The notes beneath the pieces were generated by a model. That model did not search any database. It saw only the letters and a list, made by a program, of their open reading frames with translations, and had not been told where the DNA came from. Positions 52,370 through 61,278 of a stretch of DNA of 64,000 nt are shown in pieces; the first letter of the stretch is position 1; every line of letters begins with the position of its first letter. The DNA comes from Propionibacteriaceae bacterium UBA7704 (lineage in GTDB: Bacteria > Actinomycetota > Actinomycetes > Propionibacteriales > Propionibacteriaceae): positions 140,448 through 204,447 of the forward strand of contig DLGC01000010.1 of the NCBI GenBank assembly GCA_002482525.1, given 5' to 3'. The translations under genes were made by a program, and so were the position numbers.

Positions 52370-54199
52370 CTAGGCCGGATCCGAGCCGACTAATCGAGAG
52401 ACGTTCTCCGCGAACGCCGCCTGTGGGCCGTTCGGGGTGTCGCCGAGGACTCGTTTCTTCATGGCCACGCGCGCCGCCGCCAACGGATCCTCCCCCAGCG
52501 CCAGGTCGATGGCCTGGTTCAGACCCTCCAGATTGGGGCCGACCAGGTAGGAGCTGGCTTGGGTGGGGAAGGCACCCACGAAGTCGGCCTGGCTGAGGCC
52601 CTGTGGGTCTGCGGTGATCACCGGACGCTCGGTGTACAGGTAGTCGGTCGCGACGCTGGAGATGTCGGAGAGCAGGATGTCTGCGCTGGACAGGCACTCC
52701 GCCAGGCTCAAGTCATCGTCGGCGGTCACCCGATGCCCATTGCCGGCTCGACGCAGGATGGTGTTGATCTCGGTGATCGCGGTCAGCATCTGCGGGAGCC
52801 GGACACCGCTGGCCGGATGCGGTCGGAACCACACCTGCAGATCGGGATAGTCCCGCAGCAGTTTGCGGATCATGCGTACACCCATGCGATCCAGCGAGGT
52901 GTAGTAGGTGTGCTCGTAGTAGCCCTCGAAAGTGGGCGCGTAAAGCAGGATGGGGCGATCATTCCCGGTCGGCCCGACCGGCAGTTCGGCCGATTGCGGC
53001 CGTCCCACGACGGCGAATCGCTCACGGGGCAGGTCGATTCCGGCGTTCAGGTAGCGATCAATGGCCACCTGGCCGGCCACCCAGATCTCGCTCATCCCTC
53101 GAGCCAGGTTGTTGGCGCTGGTGGCCTTGTCGGATTCGCCGTGAAGCAACATGACGTGGTGCAGGGACGGGTTGAGCTGAAGTTGGCCGTTGCGTTCACC
53201 GAAGGCGAGATAGAAGGCCACTGCAACGCTGGGCACGATCAGCTTCTCCACGTCGCGTTGACTCGGTGCATAGATCACCGGGTGCCGAGTGGCGTCGAAC
53301 TCGGCAAGCTGGCTGGCTTCGCGAACGATCACCAGACCGTCCTGGCTGAGTTTCTCGAAGGTCGGGAGCCATTGGTTGACGATGTACTTGGCTTGCCGCG
53401 CACCCAACGAGACATAGACCACGAAGCTGGGCGACTTCTCGGTCAACGCCGCCACCAGACGGTCGGCGGCAGCGGCGGCGTCGCGGCGAGCGGTGAAAGC
53501 CTGATAGGCCGACCAGCCCAGATAGATCAGCGCGGTTTCGGCCATGGCGCCGGCGACGGTGAGCCCCAACAGCACCAGCAGCGATCCTGACGGCTGGTAT
53601 TCAGCCAGGGCCGCGTCGATGAGCGCCCCCAACTCCAGGGCGAACATCACAACACTGGTCCCGACCCCGCGGGCATAGATTGCGGCGTAGCGACGCATCA
53701 CCCGAGGCTGCTCGGATCGTTGCGGCAGGTATTGCAGAGGTGGCGCCGAGCGCCACACCCAGGTGGCCAGCGTGGGCTGAACGAACCAGGCCAGCTGGAT
53801 GAACATCACAGCGGTGATATAGGACAATCCGGCCGTCGCCGCGTTGGGCAAGCCGGAGGTGAAGATCACTGCAGCGGCGAGGGCGCTGCGCAGCAATGCG
53901 CGCGGCTGTGCCCGCAATCCGATCAGATCCATCAGTCTCGTGGAGGGAGGATCGGCCCGCGTCGACAGCCAATCCGATGCTGCGGTGACCACCCAGGCGC
54001 CCAATGCCAACCACGGCAGGTGCAGCCAGGCCGCGACGAGGAGCACGATCAGCCCGAGGACGAACAGCGACAGATTCAGCCGCCCGAAGTACTGCGAGAC
54101 CGCCAGCGGTACCCGTCCGGGCCAGGCAGCCCGCGCCAGCTCTTCCCACTCGGGCACGGGCGCGCGCCCGAAGTTCTCGATTCTGGTGCCTCGCTTCAC
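52370..54199 (-). CDS. CDP-glycerol:poly(glycerophosphate) transferase-like protein (TagF-like)
   Basis: About 609 residues from GTG at 54199; the start is uncertain. The N-terminal ~245 residues contain ~6 membrane helices, and the C-terminal ~320 are a Glyphos_transf domain: HVMLLHGESDKATSANNLAR (His), WVAGQVAIDRYLNAGI, LLYAPTFEGYYEHTYYTSL, VWFRPHPASG (PHP) and LLSDISSVATDYLYT. This family polymerises glycerol- or ribitol-phosphate units. The membrane-fused N-terminus is unusual, since TagF is normally peripheral. Confidence 0.82.
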   Translation of the reverse strand: MKRGTRIENFGRAPVPEWEELARAAWPGRVPLAVSQYFGRLNLSLFVLGLIVLLVAAWLHLPWLALGAWVVTAASDWLSTRADPPSTRLMDLIGLRAQPRALLRSALAAAVIFTSGLPNAATAGLSYITAVMFIQLAWFVQPTLATWVWRSAPPLQYLPQRSEQPRVMRRYAAIYARGVGTSVVMFALELGALIDAALAEYQPSGSLLVLLGLTVAGAMAETALIYLGWSAYQAFTARRDAAAAADRLVAALTEKSPSFVVYVSLGARQAKYIVNQWLPTFEKLSQDGLVIVREASQLAEFDATRHPVIYAPSQRDVEKLIVPSVAVAFYLAFGERNGQLQLNPSLHHVMLLHGESDKATSANNLARGMSEIWVAGQVAIDRYLNAGIDLPRERFAVVGRPQSAELPVGPTGNDRPILLYAPTFEGYYEHTYYTSLDRMGVRMIRKLLRDYPDLQVWFRPHPASGVRLPQMLTAITEINTILRRAGNGHRVTADDDLSLAECLSSADILLSDISSVATDYLYTERPVITADPQGLSQADFVGAFPTQASSYLVGPNLEGLNQAIDLALGEDPLAAARVAMKKRVLGDTPNGPQAAFAENVSRLVGSDPA

Positions 54200-54227
54200 G
54201 CCGGACAGCCTAAGGGACGGTGTCGGT

Positions 54228-55130
54228 TCAGCCGCGAATGGCCACGTGGACGTGGTCGTAGTGATTCGCAGTGATTCCACCGCGATCGGCCATATGAGAC
54301 CAGGTCGGGCTGCTCGGCGTCCAGATCTTCTGTTCGAAGATCACGTGGTCGATGTTGAACACTGCGGCGTGGGTGGTGAGGTACTTGGCGATCTTCCAGC
54401 CCAGTGCGCTCTCCTTGCCGGGGGTGAGCATGATGTCCAGGGCCCGGCCATTCTTGTGGAACTGCATGCCGCCGGCCCGCCAGCCACCGTAGGAGTTCAC
54501 CCCCGGGAACAAGGGGCATACCGATCGGTAGATGTAGATGGTGCCCTTGCGGAGGCGATTCTCCACAGCAGAGCCTCGGGAGCAGGACCTCATGCTGGTT
54601 CCGCTGGGCACCGCATCATCGATGGAATCACTCAACGAGGAGGCCAGCACCCAGCCCAGCTTGTCCTTGTAGAGAATCTGACGATAGTCACCCTCGACAT
54701 CGGACGTCGCCGCGACCTCGGTGGCCACCGGCAGACTGCCCAGCGATTTGGCCTTCTTGTCGGCTTCGGCTCGCACGTTCAGCGAGGCGGTGGTGTACTG
54801 CACACTCACTGCCATGAACTGCGGCTCGGATTTCACCAGCAGGGTGGCCGGCTCGGCGGCGATGATCTCTTCGGAGACCAATGCGTTCGGATCGACGACA
54901 GCGACTGCGGGTGGGTTCACCGCTTCAGCGACGCCACCGCTGGCTCCCATGAAGACAGCGCCGGCCGCTGCGATCACGGTGACTGCAGCGAGCAGACCGC
55001 CGCCGCGGCGGAAGATCCTCTCGGCAAGGGTGTCGGTGACTCGACGGGCAACAACCTCGTGGTCAGGTGTTTCAGTCGTCTCCACAGTCTGGTCGGCCAG
55101 TTCGGCGACTCGACGCGGCTGATACGACAT
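54228..55130 (-). CDS. Secreted SH3-domain protein with M15-like C-terminal domain
   Basis: 300 residues. A cytoplasmic N-terminus, membrane helix (LLAAVTVIAAAGAVFMGASG), bacterial SH3 domain (~112-165, YTTASLNVRAEADKKAKSLG ... LGWVLASSLS) and a C-terminal ~120-residue domain (SYGGWRAGGMQFHKNGRALD ... MADRGGITANHYDHVHVAIR). The His/Asp positions match the ARB-07466-type peptidase-like domain of actinobacteria. Cell-wall hydrolysis or binding outside the membrane is inferred. TTGCCC/TAGGCT with an 18-base spacer upstream may be its promoter. Confidence 0.82.
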   Translation of the reverse strand: MSYQPRRVAELADQTVETTETPDHEVVARRVTDTLAERIFRRGGGLLAAVTVIAAAGAVFMGASGGVAEAVNPPAVAVVDPNALVSEEIIAAEPATLLVKSEPQFMAVSVQYTTASLNVRAEADKKAKSLGSLPVATEVAATSDVEGDYRQILYKDKLGWVLASSLSDSIDDAVPSGTSMRSCSRGSAVENRLRKGTIYIYRSVCPLFPGVNSYGGWRAGGMQFHKNGRALDIMLTPGKESALGWKIAKYLTTHAAVFNIDHVIFEQKIWTPSSPTWSHMADRGGITANHYDHVHVAIRG

Positions 55131-55233
55131 GAAGCGCTTTCCTGCTGGGAACCTGAGCGGGCTCTCAGCCTAACTTAAGGATTTGGCCGAGGGCAAGCAC
55201 CCATACCAGTGCGTGGGCGCCACGGCGCCGCGG

Positions 55234-55836
55234 TCACAGCTCGGGCCGCCACCAATGCAGTTGCTCCCGCAACCCGTCCAGGCCGCCATACTCGACGATG
55301 GCCTCGCCGACCAAGCCGGTCGGCCACACTCCGACCGCGCCGGCTCGGAGCCACCCCGAGGCCGATTCCTGATCCATCTCACCAGCCGCGATGAGCGGAC
55401 GTCCTCCCAGCAGCCCGACCAGCTGCGCCGCAGTCGGTTGGCTGTAGCTGTCGGCAGGCCACAGCTGAACCGCAGCGGCACCGGCATCCAAACCCGCGAC
55501 CAGTTCGCTGGGCGTGGCCCCACCGAGAATTACCGGGAGCTCCGGAACGGCCTTCACCAGCTTGGGGGCCAACAGTCGCGTGGCGACGAACTGCGCACCG
55601 GCCTTCGCGACCCGCCGCACGGTGGCGACATCGCTGACACCCTGCACACCGAATCGCGCGCGACGCCCGAACACTGCCATCAGTTCCACGGCCGTCTGCA
55701 GCCGCTCAACCGACACCGACCAGGTGGTGTAGCCCTCCTGACACAACAGCTCGCAGACGCTCACCAGTTCCGATGAATCGACATCAGGCAAGGAGACCAG
55801 GATGCGGTGCCGTCCGAGCGGCGGAATCTCTACCAC
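55234..55836 (-). CDS. KDPG-aldolase-like protein lacking the Schiff-base lysine
   Basis: 200 residues, TIM-barrel of the KDPG/KHG aldolase (Eda) type: RFGVQGVSDVATVRRVAKAG, FVATRLLAPKLVKAV, PVILGGATPSELVAGLDAGA and AAAVQLWPADSY. In Eda the phosphate/Schiff-base region reads V-K-x-F-P-A; here the lysine position is glutamine (AVQLWPA). So classical aldolase activity is doubtful. It may be a derived enzyme or a binding protein. It stands alone on the minus strand. Confidence 0.65.
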   Translation of the reverse strand: MVEIPPLGRHRILVSLPDVDSSELVSVCELLCQEGYTTWSVSVERLQTAVELMAVFGRRARFGVQGVSDVATVRRVAKAGAQFVATRLLAPKLVKAVPELPVILGGATPSELVAGLDAGAAAVQLWPADSYSQPTAAQLVGLLGGRPLIAAGEMDQESASGWLRAGAVGVWPTGLVGEAIVEYGGLDGLREQLHWWRPEL

Positions 55837-55943
55837 GTCCCCATCCTGCCCGATCCGGACGGCGAGGACAGCGTGATGCGACCCGTGACAGAGCGGCGTG
55901 ATCGCAATAGCCTCGGGCTTATCGCCCAGCGAAGGAGCTGCCC

Positions 55944-56411
55944 ATGAAACTCACCAGCACCAGCATCATCGCCGACAGCACCATCGATCTGATCTACGCC
56001 GAGCCCGGCGTGGGAGGTCAAAACGTGAGTCCGCACCTGAGTTGGACCCCCGGCCCCGAGGGAACGGCCAGCTACGCGATCACCTGCTTCGATCCAGACG
56101 CCCCTACCGGCAGCGGATGGTGGCACTGGGTGGTGACCGACATCCCCGCCGACATCACCGAACTCGCCGAAGGTGCCGCCCTGCCCGGTGCGGCGCGTTC
56201 GTGGATCAACGATTACGGGTACCGAGGCTGGGGTGGACCATGGCCGCCACCAGGTCCGGCCCATCACTACCAATTCCGCGTGGTGGCTGTCGCCACCGAG
56301 CGCCTGGACGTGCCTGATGACGCCAGTTCGGCCGCGGCCCGCCTCACAGTGAGCTTCGCCGCCCTGGAAGACGCCGGCTTCACCGCTCTGTTCGCCAATC
56401 CGGCACGCTGA
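55944..56411 (+). CDS. YbhB/YbcL-family PEBP protein
   Basis: 155 residues. Phosphatidylethanolamine-binding-protein-like fold: NVSPHLSWTPGPEGTASYAI, CFDPDAPTGSGWWHWVVTD and GWGGPWPPPGPAHHYQFRVV. The conserved DPDAP and the His pocket are intact. Physiological function in bacteria is unknown. GAAGGAG is eight bases before the ATG. It ends 14 bp before the DUF4031-HD gene. Confidence 0.9.
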   Translation: MKLTSTSIIADSTIDLIYAEPGVGGQNVSPHLSWTPGPEGTASYAITCFDPDAPTGSGWWHWVVTDIPADITELAEGAALPGAARSWINDYGYRGWGGPWPPPGPAHHYQFRVVAVATERLDVPDDASSAAARLTVSFAALEDAGFTALFANPAR

Positions 56412-56425
56412 GACGTCTGGCGCGG

Positions 56426-57334
56426 ATGGCACTCCTGATCGACCAGCCGCACTGGCCTGCTCACGGCACCCGCTTCGCCCACCTGGTGTCAGACACCTCA
56501 TTGGTCGAACTGTGGAACTTCGCCCGTAGCCAGGGCTTACCGGCGCGGGCCTTCGACCATGACCACTTCGACGTGAGCGAAGCGCGTCATGGCACCATCG
56601 TGGCGGCCGGAGCGGAGCCGGTCGAGGCCCGCGAGTTGGTGCGTCGACTCCAACTCAGTGGGCTGCGGCTGCCGCGAGCCCATCGGTTGCCCAGCCGAAA
56701 GCGGGCCGAGGCCGACCTGCGGCGCTCCTGGGAGCTGCTGCTGCCCGCCGAACCCGAGCTGGGTCGTCGTCTGATCACGGCGTGGTCGCAGCCGCACCGG
56801 CACTATCACGACACCAGGCACCTGGCGCACCTGCTGGCAGCGCTGGCGCAGCTCGATCCTCAGGTCGATCCGACCGTGGCTTTGGCCGCGTGGTTCCACG
56901 ACGCGGTGTATCGCGGTGAGCCCGGTGACGATGAGCGGGCCTCGGCGGAACTCGCCGAGTGGGAGCTCCGCAGAGCGGGTCTACCCGCACCGACGATCAC
57001 CGAAGTGGTGCGGCTGGTTCTGCTCACCATCGATCACCAGCCGACGCCGGACGACCTCCGCGGCGCTGCATTGATCGACGCCGATCTCGCCATCCTGGGC
57101 CAACCGCAGGGGAGATACCTGATGTACCTCAATGGTGTGCGGGCCGAGCACCCAAATCTCAGTGATGATGACTTCGAGATGGCACGGAGGCGGGTGGTTG
57201 GGGCATTATTGTCCCAGCAGTCGTTGTATCGATCACAGATGGCACAACAACTGTGGCTTGACCGGGCTCGGGAGAATCTGTCCAGCGAAGAGTTTCACTG
57301 GCAGGCGGTGAGGGGTCACCAGCAGCTCGATTGA
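56426..57334 (+). CDS. DUF4031-HD-domain fusion protein
   Basis: 302 residues. Residues ~1-80 (MALLIDQPHWPAHGTRFAHL ... LPARAFDHDHFDVSEARHGT) are a DUF4031 domain. Residues ~110-300 are an HD-type metal phosphohydrolase (HRHYHDTRHLAHLLAALAQL, WFHDAVYRGEPGDDERASAE, LIDADLAILGQPQG). The metal set H...HD...D is present, so it should be catalytic, though the substrate is unknown. Separate actinobacterial proteins carry each half; this is a natural fusion. It ends at 57334; the next gene may begin inside its stop. Confidence 0.78.
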   Translation: MALLIDQPHWPAHGTRFAHLVSDTSLVELWNFARSQGLPARAFDHDHFDVSEARHGTIVAAGAEPVEARELVRRLQLSGLRLPRAHRLPSRKRAEADLRRSWELLLPAEPELGRRLITAWSQPHRHYHDTRHLAHLLAALAQLDPQVDPTVALAAWFHDAVYRGEPGDDERASAELAEWELRRAGLPAPTITEVVRLVLLTIDHQPTPDDLRGAALIDADLAILGQPQGRYLMYLNGVRAEHPNLSDDDFEMARRRVVGALLSQQSLYRSQMAQQLWLDRARENLSSEEFHWQAVRGHQQLD

Positions 57335-57369
57335 GCGACCAGGTACCAGGTGCAGTCGGGGGGAAAACG

Positions 57370-58227
57370 ATGGCACGGGCTGCCAATGCATGGCTAGCCG
57401 CTGCGGCGTGCGTTGTCGCAGGCGTCGTTGTCGCGCCTCCGGGAGCGGTCTCCAATCTCACCACTGGCCCTGAAGTTCAGGTCACCGTCACTGTCACCTA
57501 CGGCCAGAACACCGTGCCACCCGTCACGCCGGCGGTGGCCACACCCAGCGTCTCGGAGTCGGCGAGCGGCACCAGCATTCCCACGCAGCCGAGCACCAGC
57601 GCGACGAATCCAGGTACCGGTGCCACGACCGTGCCGGGGAGCGGCACCACCAGCCGCGCACCGAAGCCGACCGCGCCGACGACGAAGAAGAACCCGGCTC
57701 CGGCTCCCACACCGACCGAAGCCACACCTGACCCCAACACCGGCCCCACGGTGATTCCGGTGCCGGTACCCACTCAGACTGGCGGCAGCACACCGTCCCC
57801 GACGGTGACGATCACGGTGATGCCGACACCGACACCCTCACCGACAACCGAATCACCGACGCCGAGCGTGATCTGCCCATCGCCTGCGCCGAGTCAGGAT
57901 CCTTCTACCTGGCCGACCGCGTGGCCCACCGACTGGCCGACTGAGTGCATCTCCCCGACTCCGACTCCGACGCCGACGCCCTCGGAGTCATCGACCCCCG
58001 CCCCGGATCCGGTCACCACCGATCCGACGACCAGCCGCTCCCCGTCGGAGAGCCAGAGCGCGGCCAGCCCGACGGCGATCCACACGACGGCTGTAAAGAC
58101 CACTCCCACGTCCGCATCCGCCAGCCCGACCGGCGATGTGGAGACGCGACGGGATCGCTGGCGCAACCGAACTCAGCAGGCGCTGGGTGAACTTCGCACC
58201 TGGTTGAGCATGTGGAGCCACCACTGA
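57370..58227 (+). CDS. Pro/Thr-rich secreted protein
   Basis: 285 residues from ATG at 57370, chosen because GGGGGG lies upstream; a TTG at 57331 would overlap the previous stop. A signal-peptide-like helix (AWLAAAACVVAGVVVAPPGA) is followed by ~190 residues of Pro/Thr/Ser with TPTPTP and TPSPT runs, plausible O-glycosylated spacer. Ends in a basic amphipathic segment (RRDRWRNRTQQALGELRTWL). Overlaps the VanY-like gene by 16 bases. Function unknown. Confidence 0.75.
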   Translation: MARAANAWLAAAACVVAGVVVAPPGAVSNLTTGPEVQVTVTVTYGQNTVPPVTPAVATPSVSESASGTSIPTQPSTSATNPGTGATTVPGSGTTSRAPKPTAPTTKKNPAPAPTPTEATPDPNTGPTVIPVPVPTQTGGSTPSPTVTITVMPTPTPSPTTESPTPSVICPSPAPSQDPSTWPTAWPTDWPTECISPTPTPTPTPSESSTPAPDPVTTDPTTSRSPSESQSAASPTAIHTTAVKTTPTSASASPTGDVETRRDRWRNRTQQALGELRTWLSMWSHH

Positions 58228-58979
58228 TCTTGCGATACGCAGCCCCCAGCGTCGTAGTGATGGTGTTGTCTCTCGGCCTCACCGGCTGTGCACTGACACC
58301 ACCGACGGTCGACGGCAACCGCCCGGCTGCGGTGACCCCCTCACCATCGACTCCTGCCACCCGGTCACCGTCGGCTTCCGCGCCGTCCAGCCCCACCGCC
58401 ACACCTGATGCCACCCCGACACCCGACACCCGCACCGGCAAACAACTCAACAAGCCCTACGAGGTGCGCGGCATCCCGGTGATCTCCAAGAAGCACCGCA
58501 TCTCGGCTAGCTACGGCCCAGCAGATCCGACCGGACCCAACCACTTGGACGCCGAGACTGCTGCGGCATTGGCCACCATGACGACTGCAGCCAAAGCCGA
58601 CGGCGTCACGGTGAAAGTGAAGTCCGGCTATCGCAGCTACGCGATGCAGAAGGCCAGCTACGACCGCGCCTTGCGGACTCAGCCGCAAAACATCAACTTT
58701 TATGCGCCACCGGGCGCCAGCGAGCACCAGACCGGATTGGCCGTCGACCTGTGGGACGGGCGGGTGTGGTATCGCGCCATGGAGAACACTGCCACCGGCA
58801 AGTGGCTGCATAAGCACGCTCACGAATACGGTTTCATTCTGCGGTTCCCCGACGGCAAGGAGGCCATCACCGGGGTGCCCTACGAGCCGTGGCACTTCCG
58901 CTACATCGGGGTCACCGACGCCCTCAAATTCGGCAAGGGAAACCGCCTCACGCTCGAGGAGTACCTCGGCCTGGCCTGA
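58212..58979 (+). CDS. VanY-type D-Ala-D-Ala carboxypeptidase lipoprotein
   Basis: 255 residues from GTG at 58212. Signal sequence with lipobox LTGC, then a Pro/Thr linker, then an M15B/VanY domain with SGYRSYAMQKASYD, SEHQTGLAVDLWDG and EPWHFRYIG, which supply the zinc ligands His, Asp, His and the catalytic acid. It trims peptidoglycan stems outside the membrane. It is coupled to the preceding Pro/Thr-rich protein by overlap. Confidence 0.9.
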   Translation: MEPPLILRYAAPSVVVMVLSLGLTGCALTPPTVDGNRPAAVTPSPSTPATRSPSASAPSSPTATPDATPTPDTRTGKQLNKPYEVRGIPVISKKHRISASYGPADPTGPNHLDAETAAALATMTTAAKADGVTVKVKSGYRSYAMQKASYDRALRTQPQNINFYAPPGASEHQTGLAVDLWDGRVWYRAMENTATGKWLHKHAHEYGFILRFPDGKEAITGVPYEPWHFRYIGVTDALKFGKGNRLTLEEYLGLA

Positions 58980-59033
58980 GCTGCGAACTCAGAACCCCAG
59001 CTTCGGTCCGCTGAGGTGGTGCAGGATGGAGCC

Positions 59034-61259
59034 ATGGCGTCTGAGGCGAATCCCGGAGTCGGCAAGAGCATCGGAATCCTCACCAGCGGCGGTGATGCTC
59101 CGGGTATGAATCCGGCCGTGCGTGCCGTGGTGCGCACCGCACTCAGCCTGGGTGCAACGGTCTACGCCATGTACGAGGGCTACCAAGGCATGATCGACGG
59201 CGGCCCGGGCATCCGTGAACTGACCTGGGAAGACGTCAGCGGCATCCTGGGCCAGGGTGGCACCGTCATCGGAACGTTCCGCTCCAAGGATTTCCGCGAG
59301 TATTCAGGGCGCAAGCGGGCCGCAGCCAATCTGATCACCCGCGGGATCGACCGACTGATCGTGATCGGCGGGGACGGATCATTGTCCGGGCTGGATCAGT
59401 TCCGCTCCGAGTGGACTCAGATCCTGGCCGAATTGGTCACCGAGCAGACCATCACGGCCGAGCAGGCCGCCGCCCACCCGGCGTTGATGTTCGCCGGGTT
59501 GGTGGGCTCGATCGACAACGACCTGGTCGGCACCGACATGACCATCGGCGCCGACACCGCCTTGCACCGCATCACCTCAGCCATCGATGACCTGTCCAGT
59601 ACGGCCGCCAGCCACCAGCGCAGCTTCGTGGTCGAAGTGATGGGACGCCATTGCGGCTATCTGGCTCTGATGAGCGCGATCGCCGGGGCCTGCGACTACG
59701 TGCTGATTCCGGAGCTTCCTCCCGAGCCCGATTGGGAGGAGCAGATGTGCGCCGAATTGCGGCGCAACCGCAAGGCGGGACGGCGCGACTCGATGGTGGT
59801 CGTCGCAGAGGGCGCCCGAGATCGACAGGGGCAGCCCATCACCTCTGAGTATGTGCGCCACGTCATCGAGGAGCACCTGGGCGAGGGCGCCCGCACCACG
59901 ATTCTGGGCCACGTGCAGCGCGGTGGCGCCCCCAGTGCCTATGACCGCTGGGCTTCCACCTGGCTGGGGTACGAGGCAGTTTGCGAGGTTCTCGCCGCAG
60001 AGCCCGGTTCGGTCGGTCCGGTGATCGGCTTCCGGGGCAACCGGATCTGCCGAGTACCGCTGGTCGAGGCAGTGGCCCGGACCCGTCAGGTGCCGGAGTT
60101 GATCGCTGCCGGCGACTACGACCAGGCCATGGCGCTGCGCGGCGGGTCCTTCACCGAAGCGGCTCGGATCTTCACCGAGATGGTGCACCCCAGCCGCATC
60201 GACGCCGACGCAGGCTCCAAACGAGTGGCGATCATCCATGGCGGCGGACTCGCACCCGGAATGAACGCCGCAGCAGCAGACGCCGTCCGGCTGGGCATCA
60301 GCCGCGGCCACACCATGTTGGGGGTGCAGGGTGGTTTTCCCGGCCTGCGCGACGGCGCCATCAGCGAGCTGGAATGGGCCGATGTCGAAGGCTGGGTGGT
60401 CGGCGGCGCTGACCTGGGCACTCGTCGCACCGTCCCTTCGGTTGCAGATCTCTACCAGATCAGTCGCTCGCTGGAGGACAACAGCATCGACGCGCTGCTG
60501 GTCATCGGAGGCTGGAACGCCTACCAGGCCGCGTACCTGATGCACTCCGAGCGGGAACGTTTCCCCGCCTGCGGGCTCCCCATCGTGTGTGTGCCGGCGA
60601 GTATCGACAACAACCTTCCGGGGTCAGAGTTGAGCATCGGCGCCGACACCGCCCTGAACGTCATCACCGAGGCGATCGACCGGATCAAGACGTCCGGTCA
60701 GGCGTCTCGGCGAGCCTTCGTCGTGGAGACCATGGGCAGGCAGTGCGGCTACCTGGCGCTGATGAGCGCCCTGTCGGGTGGTGCCGAGCGGGTCTACCTC
60801 CACGAGGAAGGCATCAGCCTGGATTCGCTGATCGCCGACGTGGCCTGGCTGCGGAACAGCTTCGCCGCTGGCCGCAAGCTCTTCTTGGCGGTCCGCAACG
60901 AGGACGCCAATCCGCTCTACACCACCGATTTCCTGGCCCGACTGTTGGAGCAGGAGAGTCACGGCCTGTATGACGTGCGCCAGAACATTTTGGGACATGT
61001 CCAACAGGGCGGCTGCCCCAGCCCCTTCGATCGACTGCTGGCCGTGCGGCTGGTCTCCCGGGCGCTCGACCTGCTTGCCGATGTGTTCGCCGGTGAGACC
61101 GGCGAGAGCTACTACCTCGGACTGGTCGAATCCAAGGTGACCCACCGTCCGATGAGCCACATGATGGAGGAAATGGACACCGAGTACCGTAGGCCCAAAG
61201 AGCAGTGGTGGCTGGCGCTGCGGCCGGTGATGAAGGCAGTCGCCGACGCCGCAGTGTGA
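59034..61259 (+). CDS. Two-domain (eukaryote-like tandem) 6-phosphofructokinase
   Basis: About 741 residues from the ATG at 59034, twice the length of bacterial PFK. First half: SGGDAPGMNPAVRAVVR, GGDGSLSG, GSIDNDLVGTDMTIGADTAL, MGRHCGYLAL and GHVQRGGAPSAYDR, all intact. Second half: GGGLAPGMNAAAADAVR, a degraded GGWNAYQA in place of GGDGS, SIDNNLPGSELSIGADTALN and GRQCGYLAL. This is the tandem architecture of eukaryotic PFK: a catalytic N-half and a probably allosteric C-half. AGGA precedes the ATG; a GTG at 59016 is an alternative. It is followed by a Usp/CrcB group. Confidence 0.9.
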   Translation: MASEANPGVGKSIGILTSGGDAPGMNPAVRAVVRTALSLGATVYAMYEGYQGMIDGGPGIRELTWEDVSGILGQGGTVIGTFRSKDFREYSGRKRAAANLITRGIDRLIVIGGDGSLSGLDQFRSEWTQILAELVTEQTITAEQAAAHPALMFAGLVGSIDNDLVGTDMTIGADTALHRITSAIDDLSSTAASHQRSFVVEVMGRHCGYLALMSAIAGACDYVLIPELPPEPDWEEQMCAELRRNRKAGRRDSMVVVAEGARDRQGQPITSEYVRHVIEEHLGEGARTTILGHVQRGGAPSAYDRWASTWLGYEAVCEVLAAEPGSVGPVIGFRGNRICRVPLVEAVARTRQVPELIAAGDYDQAMALRGGSFTEAARIFTEMVHPSRIDADAGSKRVAIIHGGGLAPGMNAAAADAVRLGISRGHTMLGVQGGFPGLRDGAISELEWADVEGWVVGGADLGTRRTVPSVADLYQISRSLEDNSIDALLVIGGWNAYQAAYLMHSERERFPACGLPIVCVPASIDNNLPGSELSIGADTALNVITEAIDRIKTSGQASRRAFVVETMGRQCGYLALMSALSGGAERVYLHEEGISLDSLIADVAWLRNSFAAGRKLFLAVRNEDANPLYTTDFLARLLEQESHGLYDVRQNILGHVQQGGCPSPFDRLLAVRLVSRALDLLADVFAGETGESYYLGLVESKVTHRPMSHMMEEMDTEYRRPKEQWWLALRPVMKAVADAAV

Positions 61260-61278
61260 ATCCTGGTGAGGAGAACAG

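Noticed and set aside
53844..55178. Long plus-strand open frame opposite the TagF-like and SH3 genes
   Set aside because: It is the antisense of two well-supported minus-strand genes and has no coherent domain.
55150..55180. Possible iron box (minus strand TTAAGTTAGGCT) upstream of the SH3-domain gene
   Set aside because: Only one half of the DtxR/IdeR palindrome is present; the other half does not match.
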